From Omphiscola glabra (Eukaryota > Mollusca > Gastropoda > Lymnaeidae): a stretch of DNA of 64,000 nucleotides. Under the pieces are notes generated by a model that was not told the DNA's origin, made no database searches, and saw nothing but the letters and a program-made list of their open reading frames with translations. Made by a program: the position numbers and the translations under genes. The DNA is taken from positions 28,492,049-28,556,048 of the forward strand of contig OZ024801.1 of NCBI GenBank assembly GCA_964017045.1, in the 5' to 3' direction. Positions 34,500 through 46,611 of the stretch are shown in pieces (within the stretch, counting starts at the first letter, position 1; each line of letters begins with the position of its first letter).

Positions 34500-36032
34500 C
34501 TTCTCAGGGTGTGGACGCTTTCTCAGGGTGGAGACATCTTCTCAGGGCGGAGACATCATCTCAGGGCGGAGACATCATCTCAGGGCGGTAACGCCTTCTC
34601 AGGGCGGGGACATCTTCTCAGGGCGGGGACATCTTCTCAGGGCGGTAACGCCTTCTCAAGGCGGCGACATCTTCTCAGGGCGGGGACATCATCTCAGGGC
34701 GGGGACATCTTCTCAGGGCGGGGACATCTTCTCAGGGCGGGGACGCCTTCTCAGGGCGGGAACGCCTTCTCAGGGCGGAGACATCTTCTCAGGGCGGGGA
34801 CATCTTCTCAGGGCGGGGACATCTTCTCAGGGCGGGGACATCTTCTCAGGGCGGGGACATCTTCTCAGGGCGGGAACGCCTTCTCAGGGCGGGGACATCT
34901 TCTCAGGGCGGGGACATCTTCTCAGGGCGGGGACATCTTCTCAGGGCGGGGACATCTTCTCAGGGCGGAGACATCATCTCAGGGCGGTAACGCCTTCTCA
35001 GGGCGGGGACATCTTCTCAGGGCGGGGACATCTTCTCAGGGCGGTAACGCCTTCTCAAGGCGGCGACATCTTCTCAGGGCGGGGACATCATCTCAGGGCG
35101 GGGACATCTTCTCAGGGCGGGGACATCTTCTCAGGGCGGGGACGCCTTCTCAGGGCGGGAACGCCTTCTCAGGGCGGAGACATCTTCTCAGGGCGGGGAC
35201 ATCTTCTCAGGGCGGGGACATCTTCTCAGGGCGGGGACATCTTCTCAGGGCGGGGACATCTTCTCAGGGCGGGAACGCCTTCTCAGGGCGGGGACATCTT
35301 CTCAGGGCGGGGACATCTTCTCAGGGCGGGGACATCTTCTCAGGGCGGGGACATCTTCTCAGGGCGGGGACATCTTCTCAGGGCGGGGACATCTTCTCAG
35401 GGCGGGGACGTCTTCTCAGGGCGGGGACATCTTCTCAGGGCGGGGACGCCTTCTCAGGGCGGGAACGCCTTCTCAGGGCGGAGACATCTTCTCAGGGCGG
35501 GGACATCTTCTCAGGGCGGGGACATCTTCTCAGGGCGGGGACGCCTTCTCAGGGCGGGGACATCTTCTCAGGGCGGGGACATCTTCTCAGGGCGGGGACA
35601 TCTTCTCAGGGCGGGGACATCTTCTCAGGGCGGTAACGCCTTCTCAGGTCGGGGACATCTTCTCAGGGCGGGGACGTCTTCTCAGGGCGGGGACATCTTC
35701 TCAGGGCGGGGACGCCTTCTCAGGGCGGGAACGCCTTCTCAGGGCGAGGACATCTTCTCAGGGCGGGGACATCTTCTCAGGGCGGGGACGCCTTCTCAGG
35801 GCGGGAACGCCTTCTCAGGGCGGAGACATCTTCTCAGGGCGGGGACATCTTCTCAGGGCGGGGACGCCTTCTCAGGGCGGGGAGATCTTCTCAGGGCGGG
35901 GACATCTTCTCAGGGCGGGGACATCTTCTCAGGGCGGGGACGCCTTCTCAGGGCGGGAACGCCTTCTCAGGGCGGAGACATCTTCTCAGGGCGGGAACGC
36001 CTTCTCAGGGCGGAGACGCCTTCTCTGGGCGT
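34500..36032. repeat. 19-bp satellite, ~80 copies, each with a GC box
   Basis: Units of ggacatcttctcagggcgg; most copies include gggcgggg, the Sp1/KLF-type GC-box consensus. A variant (acgcc for acatc) alternates irregularly. A long block is duplicated at a 399-bp offset (21 units): the rare ggtaacg-cttctcaaggcggc string occurs at 34644 and again at 35043. Frames of 384 and 544 codons through the array are repeat artefacts made of SQGGDIFSGRGHLLRAGT-like units. Confidence 0.96.
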
Positions 36033-36044
36033 CGACGGATGCGA

Positions 36045-36235
36045 ACTACCTAGATATACGCCGTGGAACGATCTTTCCAGCTGTACGTGGTGAGATTTTA
36101 GAGTCCTTGAAACTCTTAGTTCTTTGTGATGCAGGCTCGTTGGTTTGGGATATGGATATGTAACACTGGTGGGAATCCTCAGAAAGAGTTCTGAGTGTTA
36201 GCTGCTGAGTTGAGGGGGTTTCTGGCAATAGGTCA
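36045..36235 (+). repeat. Dispersed repeat flanking the 19-bp array, right copy
   Basis: Counterpart of 33950-34155, sharing tagagtccttgaaactct, gatgcaggctcgttggtttg and ggatatggatatg segments. Confidence 0.6.
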
Positions 36236-36249
36236 ACCAGGAAATAAGT

Positions 36250-36457
36250 AAGTGGTTCTCAACCTTTCTAAGGTCGCGACACTTAAATAAAGTCCCTCGT
36301 GTTGTGGCGACCCCCAAACACACACAAACAATTCGTTGCCACTTCAAAACGCAGAGTATATTTGCTTTCCGATGATCTTAGGCGACACCTTTGAAATGGT
36401 CGTTTGACCCCCCCCCCCCCCCCCAAGGGGTCGCGACCCACAGGTTGAGAACTGCTT
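36250..36457 (-). mobile_element. SPIN-like hAT MITE, copy F
   Basis: Contains gtggttctcaacctttctaa at one end and ggggtcgcgacccacaggtt then gagaactg at the other. A poly-C run of about 18 bases has grown in the same place as in copy B. The target duplication is unclear. Confidence 0.83.
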
Positions 36458-37114
36458 CTGTATGTGAAGTGATATAAGTAAAACTGAAGGGAGGAAAGGT
36501 TCCTTTCCTAAAACAACAAATTCAGATCGAGGCATAGAAAGGGGCATGAGCTTGTACATGAACACGCTATGCATGCCTAACATTACTTACCCTTACCATT
36601 GCCAGGAGATTGTAGGCATGGGTTACCGCGTGGGAGATTAATGGCAACGAAGACAATAACAAGGGATATTAATGCTGCTTGAAAGAAGAGGAAAAATGGG
36701 GGGGGGGGGGGGTTGCGTTCTAGCAAACTGTGTAGTACATCACGGTTAAAGAATTTTAAGGCCCAGACTTCTTGGGATTTTAGGGGGTGGGGTTTGGGTG
36801 TGTGGGGGGTGAGAATCAATTGAAAGACATAGGATACATTTTGTCGTTGAAGAAATTATTGAATCCGTCTCGCCTTTCATTAAAAATTCGATGGAAGGTA
36901 TTGAAAATTCTATCAATTTGTATACGTAGATAATAGGATGATAATAAGTAGATAACAAGTAGATAATAGGTAGATAATAAGTAAACGAAATCTTAACGAT
37001 AAACATGAAAATATATCCACAGACAACTGCATAAGGGGTCTAAAACACTTTTCCATTTTTTTTATATGTATTTAATACAATGACTATTCTTTTTAAAAGT
37101 TGTGTTGTTTATTT
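36458..37114. other. Intergenic DNA with gtagataata microrepeat
   Basis: A G-run lies at 36699-36712 and about five loose copies of gtagataataagta at 36925-36982. No gene recognised. Confidence 0.5.
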
Positions 37115-37340
37115 GACTGGACTTCAACAAACTCTCGAGCTCTTCCCAAAAGCTATTATCACTTCCACACTTTTGGTTGATGATGAATGTGCAGTACTTC
37201 ATATTATGCTATAGGAAACATTCTGCAGCCACTGAAATTCTTTCTTTAGAGTTGTGTCTACCACAATAATATAGACAGCTACTTAACAGAATGACACCCT
37301 CTTAGGCGTTGTGTGGGGGAGGGGGGTATTCTAGCGATCA
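37115..37340 (+). repeat. Dispersed repeat family X, copy 1
   Basis: Shares ctcgagctcttcccaaaag then ttggttgatgatgaatgt and acttcat blocks with 48960-49305 and 63225-63430. Alignment is patchy and copies are old. Confidence 0.5.
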
Positions 37341-37376
37341 TCACGAACTATCCAGATGCAAAATTCAAACAGATGC

Positions 37377-37532
37377 AAAATCAAAGGCAGACCTACGATT
37401 AGATCGATTTTCGATGGTGAAAGAGATCAATAGCATCTAGGAATCCAAGCAATGGAAAGAAAAGCATCAGCTATAGGTGGAGGAGAAATTGTGAGACGGG
37501 CCTAAGTCCTTGAAGGACCATAGTGCCCCACA
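37377..37532 (+). mobile_element. LINE 3' end, same family as 17.1-19.95 kb
   Basis: Encodes a degraded C-terminus homologous to the LINE at 19.8 kb (GRPTIRSIFDGE, LGIQAMERKA, EIVRRA). It lacks the 19-bp expansion, so it shows the ancestral single-copy state of that place. Confidence 0.75.
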
Positions 37533-37633
37533 TGGATGCGGTTCAGGTACATAGGAATGAAATGACATAAGGGGGCTTTCATAAACAGCTTTATAAATTG
37601 ATGCCGTTTAACTTCTTTCAAACGCTGTTTAAT

Positions 37634-37870
37634 GTGCCCTGTGCCTGCATCTGTGCCCTGTGCCTGCATCTGTGCCCTGTGCCTGCATCTGTGCCCTGTG
37701 CCTGCATCTGTGCCCTGTGCCTGCATCTGCGCCCTGTGCCTGCATCTGTGCCCTGTGCCTGCATCTGTGCCCTGTGCCTGCATCTGTGCCCTGTGCCTGC
37801 ATCTGTGCCCTGTGCCTGCATCTGTGCCCTGTGCCTGCATCTGTGCCCTGTGCCTGCATCTGTGCCCTGA
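37634..37870. repeat. 19-bp satellite, ~12.5 copies, open in all frames
   Basis: Nearly identical units of tgtgccctgtgcctgcatc with one t-to-c variant. All six frames are open, so translated products mean nothing here. Confidence 0.96.
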
Positions 37871-38200
37871 ACCACAGAGTGTTCTCCTGATTGCCTTTGA
37901 CCTTAAATTACAATCGCGCTAGGTTTTCAGTGTGCATTGGATTAGTCACGACTTAAAACGGGCCGAGAAGCAGGCTCAAGATGATTCACGGGCACTGTTG
38001 TAATGTATAGACATGGGCCTTATCTTTTGGACTGAAAATATCGCACGTGGAACGTTACGGGTGAGGTCCATGTTATTATTATTTTTTACTTCTAATGTAG
38101 TAAAATTTACAATGAAGATTCAAGGAATTCAAAAACCTTTTAAAAAGAATACATTTTTAAAATTGGAATGCTTAAACGAAATTAATTAACCCAAAAATGT

Positions 38201-39379
38201 TCAACAGCTGCGCCTCCAGCAGGCTAACAACGTCGACCTGTAGCGTGTGTTGAACTTCAGGTAGACAAACATGTTGCACGAGCAGTGTAGAATTTCCAGC
38301 GTTAACCTCATTTCATTCGTCACCCAATACGTGTTGCGATAACGACCGAAAATGCTGTAATCAGAAACGCATATTAGAGCGTAGTAATTTAACAGCTTTA
38401 ACGTGTTGAAAAAAACAAACAGAACGGAGACAAAGGTGGTGGACTTGATGGCCAGGATCTCTTTTGAGGAGTTGGCCTTGGCGTGGAAAGGCAAAGGAAT
38501 GATATCTTCACGGGCCGCCGTAGTTATCCCAGAAAATGTGTTTTCGGTCATTTTTCCATGAACATCTGTTGATTGTTTCTTGGAGCTCATCTTATCAGAC
38601 GCTTTCAAGCGCTGATCTGTGGGGTTCTTTCTCTGAGTTTTAAGCTCTTGAAATATCGGGTCAGTGCTGGCTGCTTTTGTTGCCCTCCTGAACTTTGATG
38701 ACGCTCGTAATCTCGAAGCCAGAACGACCAAACAGAAGATGACGGTAAATTGACATGTGTTGGTAAATAATAAAGATACCATTCCTACAGCAGAGTACAC
38801 CTTCCCACTAATTTCTGGTATCCATAATTTAAAGAGAGTTCGGTTCTTGACCGGGTCCAACGTTTCCACCAAACCTTGCGTCGTCAGAATCGGCATGTGC
38901 ATGGAGAACAGCGCCAATGAAATCCCAGATAAGATAAAGGCTGTTCGCTTTGTTGTGAACGTGTTTTTAAAACGAAACGGCAGCGCCACGCACCAGCATT
39001 TTTGGACGGCAATGAATGTCGTGATCCCTTGCGAGATGTCGTAGAAGGGGCCGTAAAACGATATCGTGAGGAAGGCCAAGTAGCTGCCGTCCGTTTTCCA
39101 CACGTCCTCAAAGTAGTGTGCCAAGCTCGTAGCCGTGCTGGAAAAGATCATCAACAGAATACACACCAGGTCCGTGCACGACAGCACGAAGAAGCAGATA
39201 CTGATGCTGTCGTTCAGTCCGAGTTTTAAATAGACGATGATGTTTATGAAATTGGCGATGACGCCGAGGACGAAGGTCAGCGGTTGGAGAATCTCTACGG
39301 TAACAAAGGTAAACAGGTGCACCGTTTCCAATGAGGTAAAGTCCAGAACGGTTATCTTTTGTACGTCCGTGTCGTTCAT
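38201..39379 (-). CDS. Chemosensory-type GPCR, receptor 3
   Basis: A 392-residue receptor in one exon. The start at 39379 (MNDTDVQKITVLDF) matches receptor 4 exactly; an in-frame ATG four codons upstream (39391) is not conserved there. TM1 is near residues 25-52 (GVIANFINIIVYLK), TM2 has FFVLSCTDLVC, TM3 SQGITTFIAVQKCWCVALPF, TM5 TNTCQFTVIFC, TM6 FVFFNTLKLLNYYALIC, and TM7 SCNMFVYLKFNTRYRST. Sequons are at N2 and NRT in loop 2. The tail is short, ending in ACWRRSC, a possible palmitoylation and basic-anchor site. It is closest to receptor 4, with conserved upstream sequence as well, so the pair arose by duplication. Inferred role: chemosensory GPCR. Confidence 0.94.
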   Translation of the reverse strand: MNDTDVQKITVLDFTSLETVHLFTFVTVEILQPLTFVLGVIANFINIIVYLKLGLNDSISICFFVLSCTDLVCILLMIFSSTATSLAHYFEDVWKTDGSYLAFLTISFYGPFYDISQGITTFIAVQKCWCVALPFRFKNTFTTKRTAFILSGISLALFSMHMPILTTQGLVETLDPVKNRTLFKLWIPEISGKVYSAVGMVSLLFTNTCQFTVIFCLVVLASRLRASSKFRRATKAASTDPIFQELKTQRKNPTDQRLKASDKMSSKKQSTDVHGKMTENTFSGITTAAREDIIPLPFHAKANSSKEILAIKSTTFVSVLFVFFNTLKLLNYYALICVSDYSIFGRYRNTYWVTNEMRLTLEILHCSCNMFVYLKFNTRYRSTLLACWRRSC

Positions 39380-39540
39380 TGCCGTGGGCATTTCGTTACT
39401 GCTTCATGAGCTGCAATTGTAATTTGTTCTTAATGTTGAAAAGTTAAATGACGCAGACAGGTTTGAATCAATCTTTGCAGAGCTGAAGAAAACTTACATT
39501 TCTTTCTTTGGCTTCTGAATTGCAAAAAAAGAAAAAAAAA
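39380..39540 (-). promoter_or_regulatory. Upstream region conserved with receptor 4, candidate splice acceptor
   Basis: Reading the minus strand, gcagctcatgaagca then taacgaa lies just before the start codon here and at receptor 4. Further upstream, ctgcgt-attt, ttaagaa and an attcag-aaagaaa block are shared. The AG of ttgcag (about 39411) could be the acceptor of a 5'-UTR intron. The region contains no open frame, so conservation reflects recent duplication, regulation or both. Confidence 0.5.
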
Positions 39541-41027
39541 TTAGAAAAGAGAGAGAGAAATGTATTCTTCACGGTAAAGTTAAATTCTGTTTAAAGTATT
39601 TTATGAATGTAGCTATCAACTATATGTCAGGGTGCAATATTTTTTTTTCACTTAAGGGCAGGTTCAAACCATAAAATCTTTTTTTTAAACATAATATTAG
39701 AAAACCATACATCTATGAGGTATATTCATTTCCAAACATAATTGTATTTTTTATTTTTTTTTAATAAAAGCAATATAAGTATATTATTTTTTTTTAAAGT
39801 TGGCAAGGTATGAACAAAATTACTTTATTAATTACGCGAAATTTGTAAATGCTTTATAACATTCGTGCTAAATATGCGATTTAAATAAATATTTCACCGA
39901 CATTAAAACACTTGTCTGCTAAAGATATCACATAAAAGTGTTTTTTTTTTAATTATTATTATTATTAAAACAATATTTGTTTTCTCGCTGTGTCATAGTT
40001 AATTTCTCATATTAACTGGACATAAGGGAACTTACATCTTTCATGTATAAAAGTTTATTTAAACTACACATTACTATATAATTCGTATCAAAAAAAATTT
40101 TTTTTAACTTACATATTTATTTTAAGCTTGGTGTATAGTTGTTTAAATCTAGTGAAGAAAACATTAAACGAAATTATAAAAATCTATCTTCCTTCTTATA
40201 CCCAGAACTGTATCTGTAATACAATCTAAGCCATTCTAAACACTAAAAGAAATGTCCACATTTCAGACCATACTGAGCCATAAAAAAAAATGTGTAGTCC
40301 TGAAGTTATGGCGAAAATCTGAAAATATGTTTGATGATGATATTGATGCTGTGTCTCAAACTATAGTAATGAATACAAATCTGTATCTGTGCTGTTGTAA
40401 AACGTGTCTTTCCATGCAGCTCAAGTAAACACCTAACACATCTTGATTTCCTGTAAAAGATTAAGCTCCTAGTTATATACCCAAAGGCGTCAATCGAGAC
40501 AAATGAAACGTATTTGTTCGTTATATCCAGTCTACTGTGTTTGGTTGTTATGGATATATAAATATTTTCAAAAGTATTTAAGTTTCAATTTTTTTTTTTA
40601 AATCCAGAAAACTAGGCAGATTTATGCTTGCAAACCCTGTGTGTTAAACTAATTTCACTTCAACGTAGCGATAACGCTTCTACCGTTCCACTCATATTTT
40701 TTTTCTTTTTTTTTTATATTGACTTCACCAATTTTCCAACACCTCCCTTGATTGGGAAAATGCTGTTTAAGTTCTAATGAATTGTACTTTTCTAAAGAAA
40801 TGCTAATAAAAGAAAAAGATTTTTGCTATATTTTGCCTAGACACTTACGAGACGTAATATGCTAACAATGTTGTGCTCTTTATGTGTATGTGTGTGTAAA
40901 TTAATGTTTCGAGCTTTCGAGTATTGTACTTTTTCACTTGCTATGCTGTAAATTGATAAAGTTTTTATTTCTGTATATTTGAATTTGTATTTTTATAGAA
41001 ATTTCATAGAATGATTAAATTAAATAT
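39541..41027. other. AT-rich intergenic DNA
   Basis: About 1.5 kb with many poly-A/T tracts. No gene, repeat family or RNA gene was seen. Confidence 0.5.
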
Positions 41028-42350
41028 TTGTTAGGTCAACTAGCTGTCGTATCGTTTCTCTTTGTGCACCAGTGTTTCACCTCTTTGCTACGTATTGTTC
41101 ATTTAACGAGCAAAATCTTTCTTTTTTGTGTGTTTAAAGTTCAATTTTCAAGACCATATAATGGTGCAAAACAAATTTGGGAGCTCGTCCTGGATTGTGA
41201 CCAAATTATTTTCTTACTGCAAACAATAAAAAAAAATTATTTTAAAAATTTATCCTGTGTACAAAAAAAAAGGGGGGGGGGGAACTTTGATGTGAACAAC
41301 TCATCAGCAGAGACGTGGGATAAAATGTTCTCCAAAAGATGTGTTTTATAATTCGATTGAGTTATGAATAAGTGTAGCGCATTCTGCTTTGAAAAAAAAG
41401 AACGTCAAAGATGTAATCTTCGACCACTTAATGGATACAGATATGTTTTCTGGGGGACGGTCTGGCATCAGTCAACGAACAGAAAGAGCGCATGGTATGG
41501 AGCTCCAACTGAAGCTAATGCAAATGGGGCTAAAAGAAGAAAGAGGGCTCAAATGAAAAATGCTACAAATAAAATTGAAGGAAATTAAAATTATGAGCAC
41601 GCAATGTGCAATGAAAATAAATTTGACACACTGTTTCCACCTGTCAGTAGACCTACGGCTACCACCAGTATTTAGACCTACGGCTGCCACTGGTCAGGGT
41701 AATGATGCAATTGAATTTGCAACAAAGAAAATCCTAAGTTTGCAGATTGACCAGCATTTGCTCAGTTTGAAATAATTATGCAAAATGTTAAAATGCCTGA
41801 AAATCTCTAGTATACATTATTGCATTATGCCAGTTCGGGCAGCCGAAGTTAATTTTTTTGTGTCCTTAAGTACTGAACAGCGCGGGGGGAGGAACTATAA
41901 GCTTGCAAAGTCTTAAACACTTAAGGCTTATGAATGGTTCCCACAAGCATACTGTTCAAACGTGATGACAAAACTCATGTAGATCTTCTACGAGGAAAGG
42001 AACGCCATCTGGAAAAAATGGCTTCACGCAAAGAACACGGATACATACTTCAATACATTCAAGAACATCGTAGTGATTGCGGCGTTCAAGAATTGTGTTC
42101 GTCTGGATGCAAGGACTCATACTGGAGACCTGGCGCGAAGATGATGTGCATAAAGCAGCGATCTTGGCTAACGGCTTCACCATCCCGCATCATTTCTCCA
42201 AGTGCCAGTTTGAACCACACAAAAAACACCAAACCAAAAAAACAAGACAAGCACCGTAGCGCAGCAGTATCAGCTGAAATCCCACATCAAGAAAGATCGC
42301 ACAAATCTAGCACAAAAGAGTCGAGTCCAAGAGATATTATCTTATAGTTG
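41028..42350 (+). other. Region of scattered open frames, possible decayed element
   Basis: Plus-strand frames at 41364-41588, 41560-41775 and 41934-42347 (up to 137 codons) lie close together and partly overlap. The first contains a Lys/Glu-rich stretch and the last ends in a Lys/Ser-rich tail. I recognise no domain. They may be frameshifted pieces of one old transposon protein, but this is not established. Confidence 0.25.
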
Positions 42351-42483
42351 TATTTAAAAAAAAAAAAAAAAATATTATAAGCAGGATGATTGTTGGAATC
42401 TAAAGAAGGACAAAATGTGGAAGGGGAATAGTTAAAGCTAAATTAGGTAAAGACATATGCTTTACTACAACAATACGTGTAAT

Positions 42484-42669
42484 CAGGGCCGGCCTTAGGC
42501 CACTGCAACCTATGCGGCCGCAGTGGGCCCCGCACTTTCATAGGCCCCGCCCCGAATTTATTTTCTAATACAAAATCTTAATTTTCACTTATTATCCTTA
42601 TTCCTACCCAGACTGGGCCCCGCGCAATCCATTTCGCATAGGGCCCCGCAATTGTTAGGGTCGTCCCTG
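42484..42669. mobile_element. hAT-type MITE with exact 8-bp target duplication
   Basis: A 186-bp element beginning cagggccggccttaggcc and ending ttagggtcgtccctg, flanked by exact cgtgtaat at 42476-42483 and 42670-42677. Internal gggccccgc blocks occur in both halves. Confidence 0.9.
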
Positions 42670-43059
42670 CGTGTAATTTGAGTTTGAATTTTGGAAGTGG
42701 ATTAGATTTTTAAATCTTTTTTGATTAGGTAGATGTATTCTTGCAAAGGATACGAGTAATTTTAGCCAACATTTTTTCCAAGTATAACAAAATTCACGAA
42801 GTAAAAATTGCGTTTTATACTGTGCTGTACCTTCACCAATATATATGTTTTATTCATTGGACAAAATATGTTTTATTTCTATGGCAGAAACAAAGCAAAT
42901 GTCTTAAAGAGCAAGAATATTTGATAGTGATAAAATATGTAATGTTTTTTTTTTTTTTTTTGGATCAGTCGAAACGTGGTTGAGACTTGAATGCATTTCT
43001 GCCAGTGAGATGTTCGCAAAGTTATTGAAGCATGTGTACACGCTGCGGGTGTGTCACGT

Positions 43060-43158
43060 GCAACTATAGCTGGAAATGTAACTTTTAACTGTTGCTGGCA
43101 ATGTAACATGTAACTATCGCTGGTAATGTAACGTGTAACTATTGCTGGAAATGTGAAC
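43060..43158. repeat. 25-bp minisatellite, 4 copies
   Basis: Units of aactattgctggaaatgtaa then cgtgt. Confidence 0.85.
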
Positions 43159-43892
43159 TGGAAATAGCCTCTGCTTTAGCGTTGGCGTGTAACCCACATT
43201 TAAATGTCAATAGAGGAAGGACGTTGTGGTCTCCTTTATACGATTATCAACAAAGACGACTGAGTTGTGGTAATTTGTGTTCAGGAGGGCAACTAAGTCA
43301 ATATTAAATAAAGGATAAAGTTTAGAGGCCATTGGATGACCTAATTTTCAAACATGAAACTTTACCATCGCATAGCGTCACGAGACACTTGGATCGTTCG
43401 TGAAAATTTTATTTAACAGAAGTTCCCCAAAATTGCACCGTTCTTGACATTATAAATTAAAAAAAAAACGAAGTTCAAAATTGTATTGTATTGATGTATC
43501 CATCAAACCAATGCTGAAGAGTGATCGTTGAAACACTTAGCCACATAATATACAGGGACATTTTGTGTCCAGTGATCAAGATATCAAGTGCTCAAGACAT
43601 TTCCAGAGATGCTGTCGGTGACAAATAAGAGTGGGTATAAAATTTGTTTTAAATCGTCTTTAAATACACTTGGCAAACGACATGATTGCACTCGGTAATC
43701 AATTTAAGGGGCGGGGCTATTACTATCTTGACGTTAACGTGTGTCACTTTCACTCGAAATTATACTTTGTCAAAGTGCAACGACCAGTATGTATTGTTGT
43801 GAGGCTCCCCGACGAAGAATCGAAGCTCTTCAAACGCAAATGCGGTTTAGATTTAACGGCGATGCTGTCAACCAAGGCGGATGTGAAGAGTT

Positions 43893-44195
43893 CATCCATT
43901 GAAAGATAGCGATAGTCTTGGAGACTTTGCATTGAAAAATAGCGATAGTGTTAGAGACTTTGCATTGAAGGATAGATATAGTCTTAGAGACTTTGCATTG
44001 AAGGATAGCTATAGTCTTAGAGAAATTGCATTGAAGGATAGCTATGGTCTTAGGGACTTTGCATTGAAGGATAGCTATAGTCTTAGAGAAATTGCATTGA
44101 AGGATAGCAATGGTCTTAGAGACTTTGCATTGAAGGATAACTATGGACGTATAGATTTTGCATTGAAAGATTGCGATTGTCTTAGAGACGTGCTT
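43893..44195. repeat. 33-bp minisatellite, 9 copies
   Basis: Units of ttgaaggatagctatagtct then tagagactttgca. The plus-strand frame gives LKDSYSLRDFA repeats and the minus-strand frame is also open, so neither is taken as a gene. Confidence 0.92.
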
Positions 44196-45134
44196 CACAA
44201 CTTGAAGCCAGAAAATACAGCACCCCCCCCCCCCCTCTCAAAGTACTTGAATTCACGTTCAAGCCTCCATAAAATATACTTTCCAGAATATTCGAACACA
44301 TCTGCTTCAACTGGCATTCTTCTGACATTCATAATATGGGAACTCTTTCCGTGAATGTCACGGGACCATTGTGGAAACTGCGAGTGAATGTAATATTAAG
44401 GAGAATGCGGCCGGCCACGTCAAATACTGCGGTCTCGCGGGTGCCTGATTATCACAGTAAACTTAATCGCTTTTTATTCAATTTACTATAAAAAAAATAT
44501 ATTGTAAAAAAGTTAATTTAGAGAAAAGTTATTAAATGATAATCACAATAATTTAGTTTTATTCTTTTCGGTTATTTAGCACTTCATTATGTGCGTAAAG
44601 TAATAGATAAAACAATTTAGTGGCTGTTCATTCAAGTATTTTTAGTTTGTAGTGACACGCAAACTGCGAAAAGGTTTACTCGCTATCAAATTGTACTTGT
44701 TAAGGTTGGCCGTCCTAGTATTAAAGGTTAAAAAAAAAAAATTAAACTCGCATGTAAGATAACAGTCAATGTTAGTGAACAACGTAAATTAAACAGAATC
44801 AGCAACGCCATACTAGAAGGGCGATTTTGAAATCTATAACATTTACGTTTTTTTGTTGTTGTTTTTTTATTTTGGGGGGGGGGGTGCGGGAAGTAAAATA
44901 ATAGCTTTAGCATTTCTCCATGTTACAACCGTTTATGGAAATCTCGGAGAAATTGAAAGATTTGAGAAGCAAAGCCAATGAAGACTCGGAGAGTTCAGCT
45001 AAGGAACATTCCAGAAAAGATTGAAGTTTAACCAGATTTTTTTTTAACCTCCAACAAAGTTAAGAGTTCACCTAAATAAAACGCAGGTTGATTACGAATC
45101 TCATCTACTGAAGATCATGAAGTGTGTTATGGTG
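44196..45134. other. AT-rich intergenic DNA
   Basis: Nothing recognised beyond a poly-C run at 44222-44236 and a poly-G run at 44874-44884. Confidence 0.5.
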
Positions 45135-45147
45135 TTGAAATGTTTAA

Positions 45148-45330
45148 TGTCATGGTTGATACGGCTATCAAATGTCATGGTTGATTATGCCTTTAAATGT
45201 CATAGTTGATGCTGCCATTAAATGTCATAGTCGATGCTGCCATTAAAATGTCTAAATTGATACTACTATTGAATGTCATAGTTGATACTGCCATTAAATG
45301 TCTTAGTTTAAACTACTATTAAATCTACGA
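45148..45330. repeat. ~25-bp minisatellite, 7 copies
   Basis: Diverged units of tgtcatagttgatgctgcca then ttaaa. Confidence 0.85.
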
Positions 45331-46180
45331 AATAACGTTTTTACCTAATGAAACAATATAGCAACAATTCTTAAAGGATTACCAAAATGTCGTCAGAAAT
45401 TCATGACAAAAAAAAAGTACAACTTTACAAAATTTACAGATTTACAAAACGTGCAAATAAATGGAATATATCAGATGTTGACGCGAAGCAATACTTCCTT
45501 TTTTTTTACATAATATTTTGCCATGCAAAAAAAAAAAAAAAAAAAAAAAACTTTCTTACGTTTTACACTCAGATCAATGTCTGGATATTTCAGCTTGCCA
45601 AACCCAACTGTCGTACCAGGTCATTTTTCTGACGGATTCTGCAGAATATTCAAATTCAAGTCTGTGTAGCAAGTAAAGAAATATTTTTTTTTTCAACTAA
45701 AATTGATTAAGACATATTGAAGAGAATTTATGACTCGGAAATGGCAAGCATCTTAGGCTGAGTCACCTATTAATTTCGTTCAAATGCAGACGAAATCTGA
45801 CGAGTGGCAGAGGTGTCAAGAAGTTTAAAAGGGCCTTTCCGGTGTTCGAAATTATGCTTAAACTGTGTTACGCTGCGGACGCCCTCGACGTCTGATCTGT
45901 TTAATCTCTAACCACCAAAAAGGTTTTAAAATGCCATGAGGCAGACCGTTCTATATATTTAGCTGCTTTTCATCAACAATTATTCTTTTTTTTTAATGGT
46001 GTTTCGGCAATTTAAAAATTTCCTCTAAGTCTCTCATCTGGTTGCCTCTAATCCAACGATTTATAAAATCTCAAATTTTTAGAATTTAAATATGGCGACT
46101 CTACGCCCTGAGCAATCTTCGTTGCACTTCTTGGCACTTTGCACTGTGTAATATTAATCCGTAAATATCAACTCTGGAAA
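45331..46180. other. AT-rich intergenic DNA
   Basis: A long A-run at 45528-45550; otherwise nothing recognised. Confidence 0.5.
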
Positions 46181-46186
46181 TGTGTA

Positions 46187-46364
46187 GGAGGTAAGGGCGT
46201 TAAAATTTAGAACTGCCTGAGGCGGAGACATATGTCCTCCCCTGCCCCCTTGCCCCCCCCCCCTTTCGCTACCCTTCTGGCCTGAGACGTAAAAATATAG
46301 AACTACCTGGAGAGCCAAAATTTAGAACTGCACGTGGCGCTAAAATGGCTAAGGCCAACCCTGA
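46187..46364. mobile_element. Diverged hAT-like element
   Basis: The right end, ggctaaggccaaccctga, is an inverse match to the cagggccggccttagg end seen at 42484. Repeated aaaatttagaactgc motifs lie inside. The left end is not clear. Confidence 0.45.
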
Positions 46365-46611
46365 CCATAGAGGTCTATTGATTTGATATAGTTGTTTCTT
46401 GGCATCAAACAAATAACAATCCATTTGCAAATTATATTTCCTCATAACATCATAACTTTTAAGTAGTGTAACATGTTAATTATATGTTGTAAGATGGCAT
46501 GGTGATTAAATTTTTTTTTTTAAATAGTTATTGACATAAATATATTGAATGTTGAACAAGATCAAATTTAATAAAAAAAATATAAGAAATTATAACTTTT
46601 TTAAAGAAAAT

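Noticed and set aside
34459..36093. Two long overlapping open frames (544 and 384 codons) in the 19-bp array
   Set aside because: They arise because the repeat unit has no stop codons. The same 19-residue pattern appears in different frames and there is no gene structure around it.
41364..42347. Multi-exon host gene
   Set aside because: Frames overlap, no consistent splice sites or domain were seen, and a decayed element is at least as likely; left as an unassigned region.
43899..44354. 151-codon protein of 11-residue repeats
   Set aside because: It is a 33-bp minisatellite with the opposite strand also open, and no start codon stands outside the repeat.
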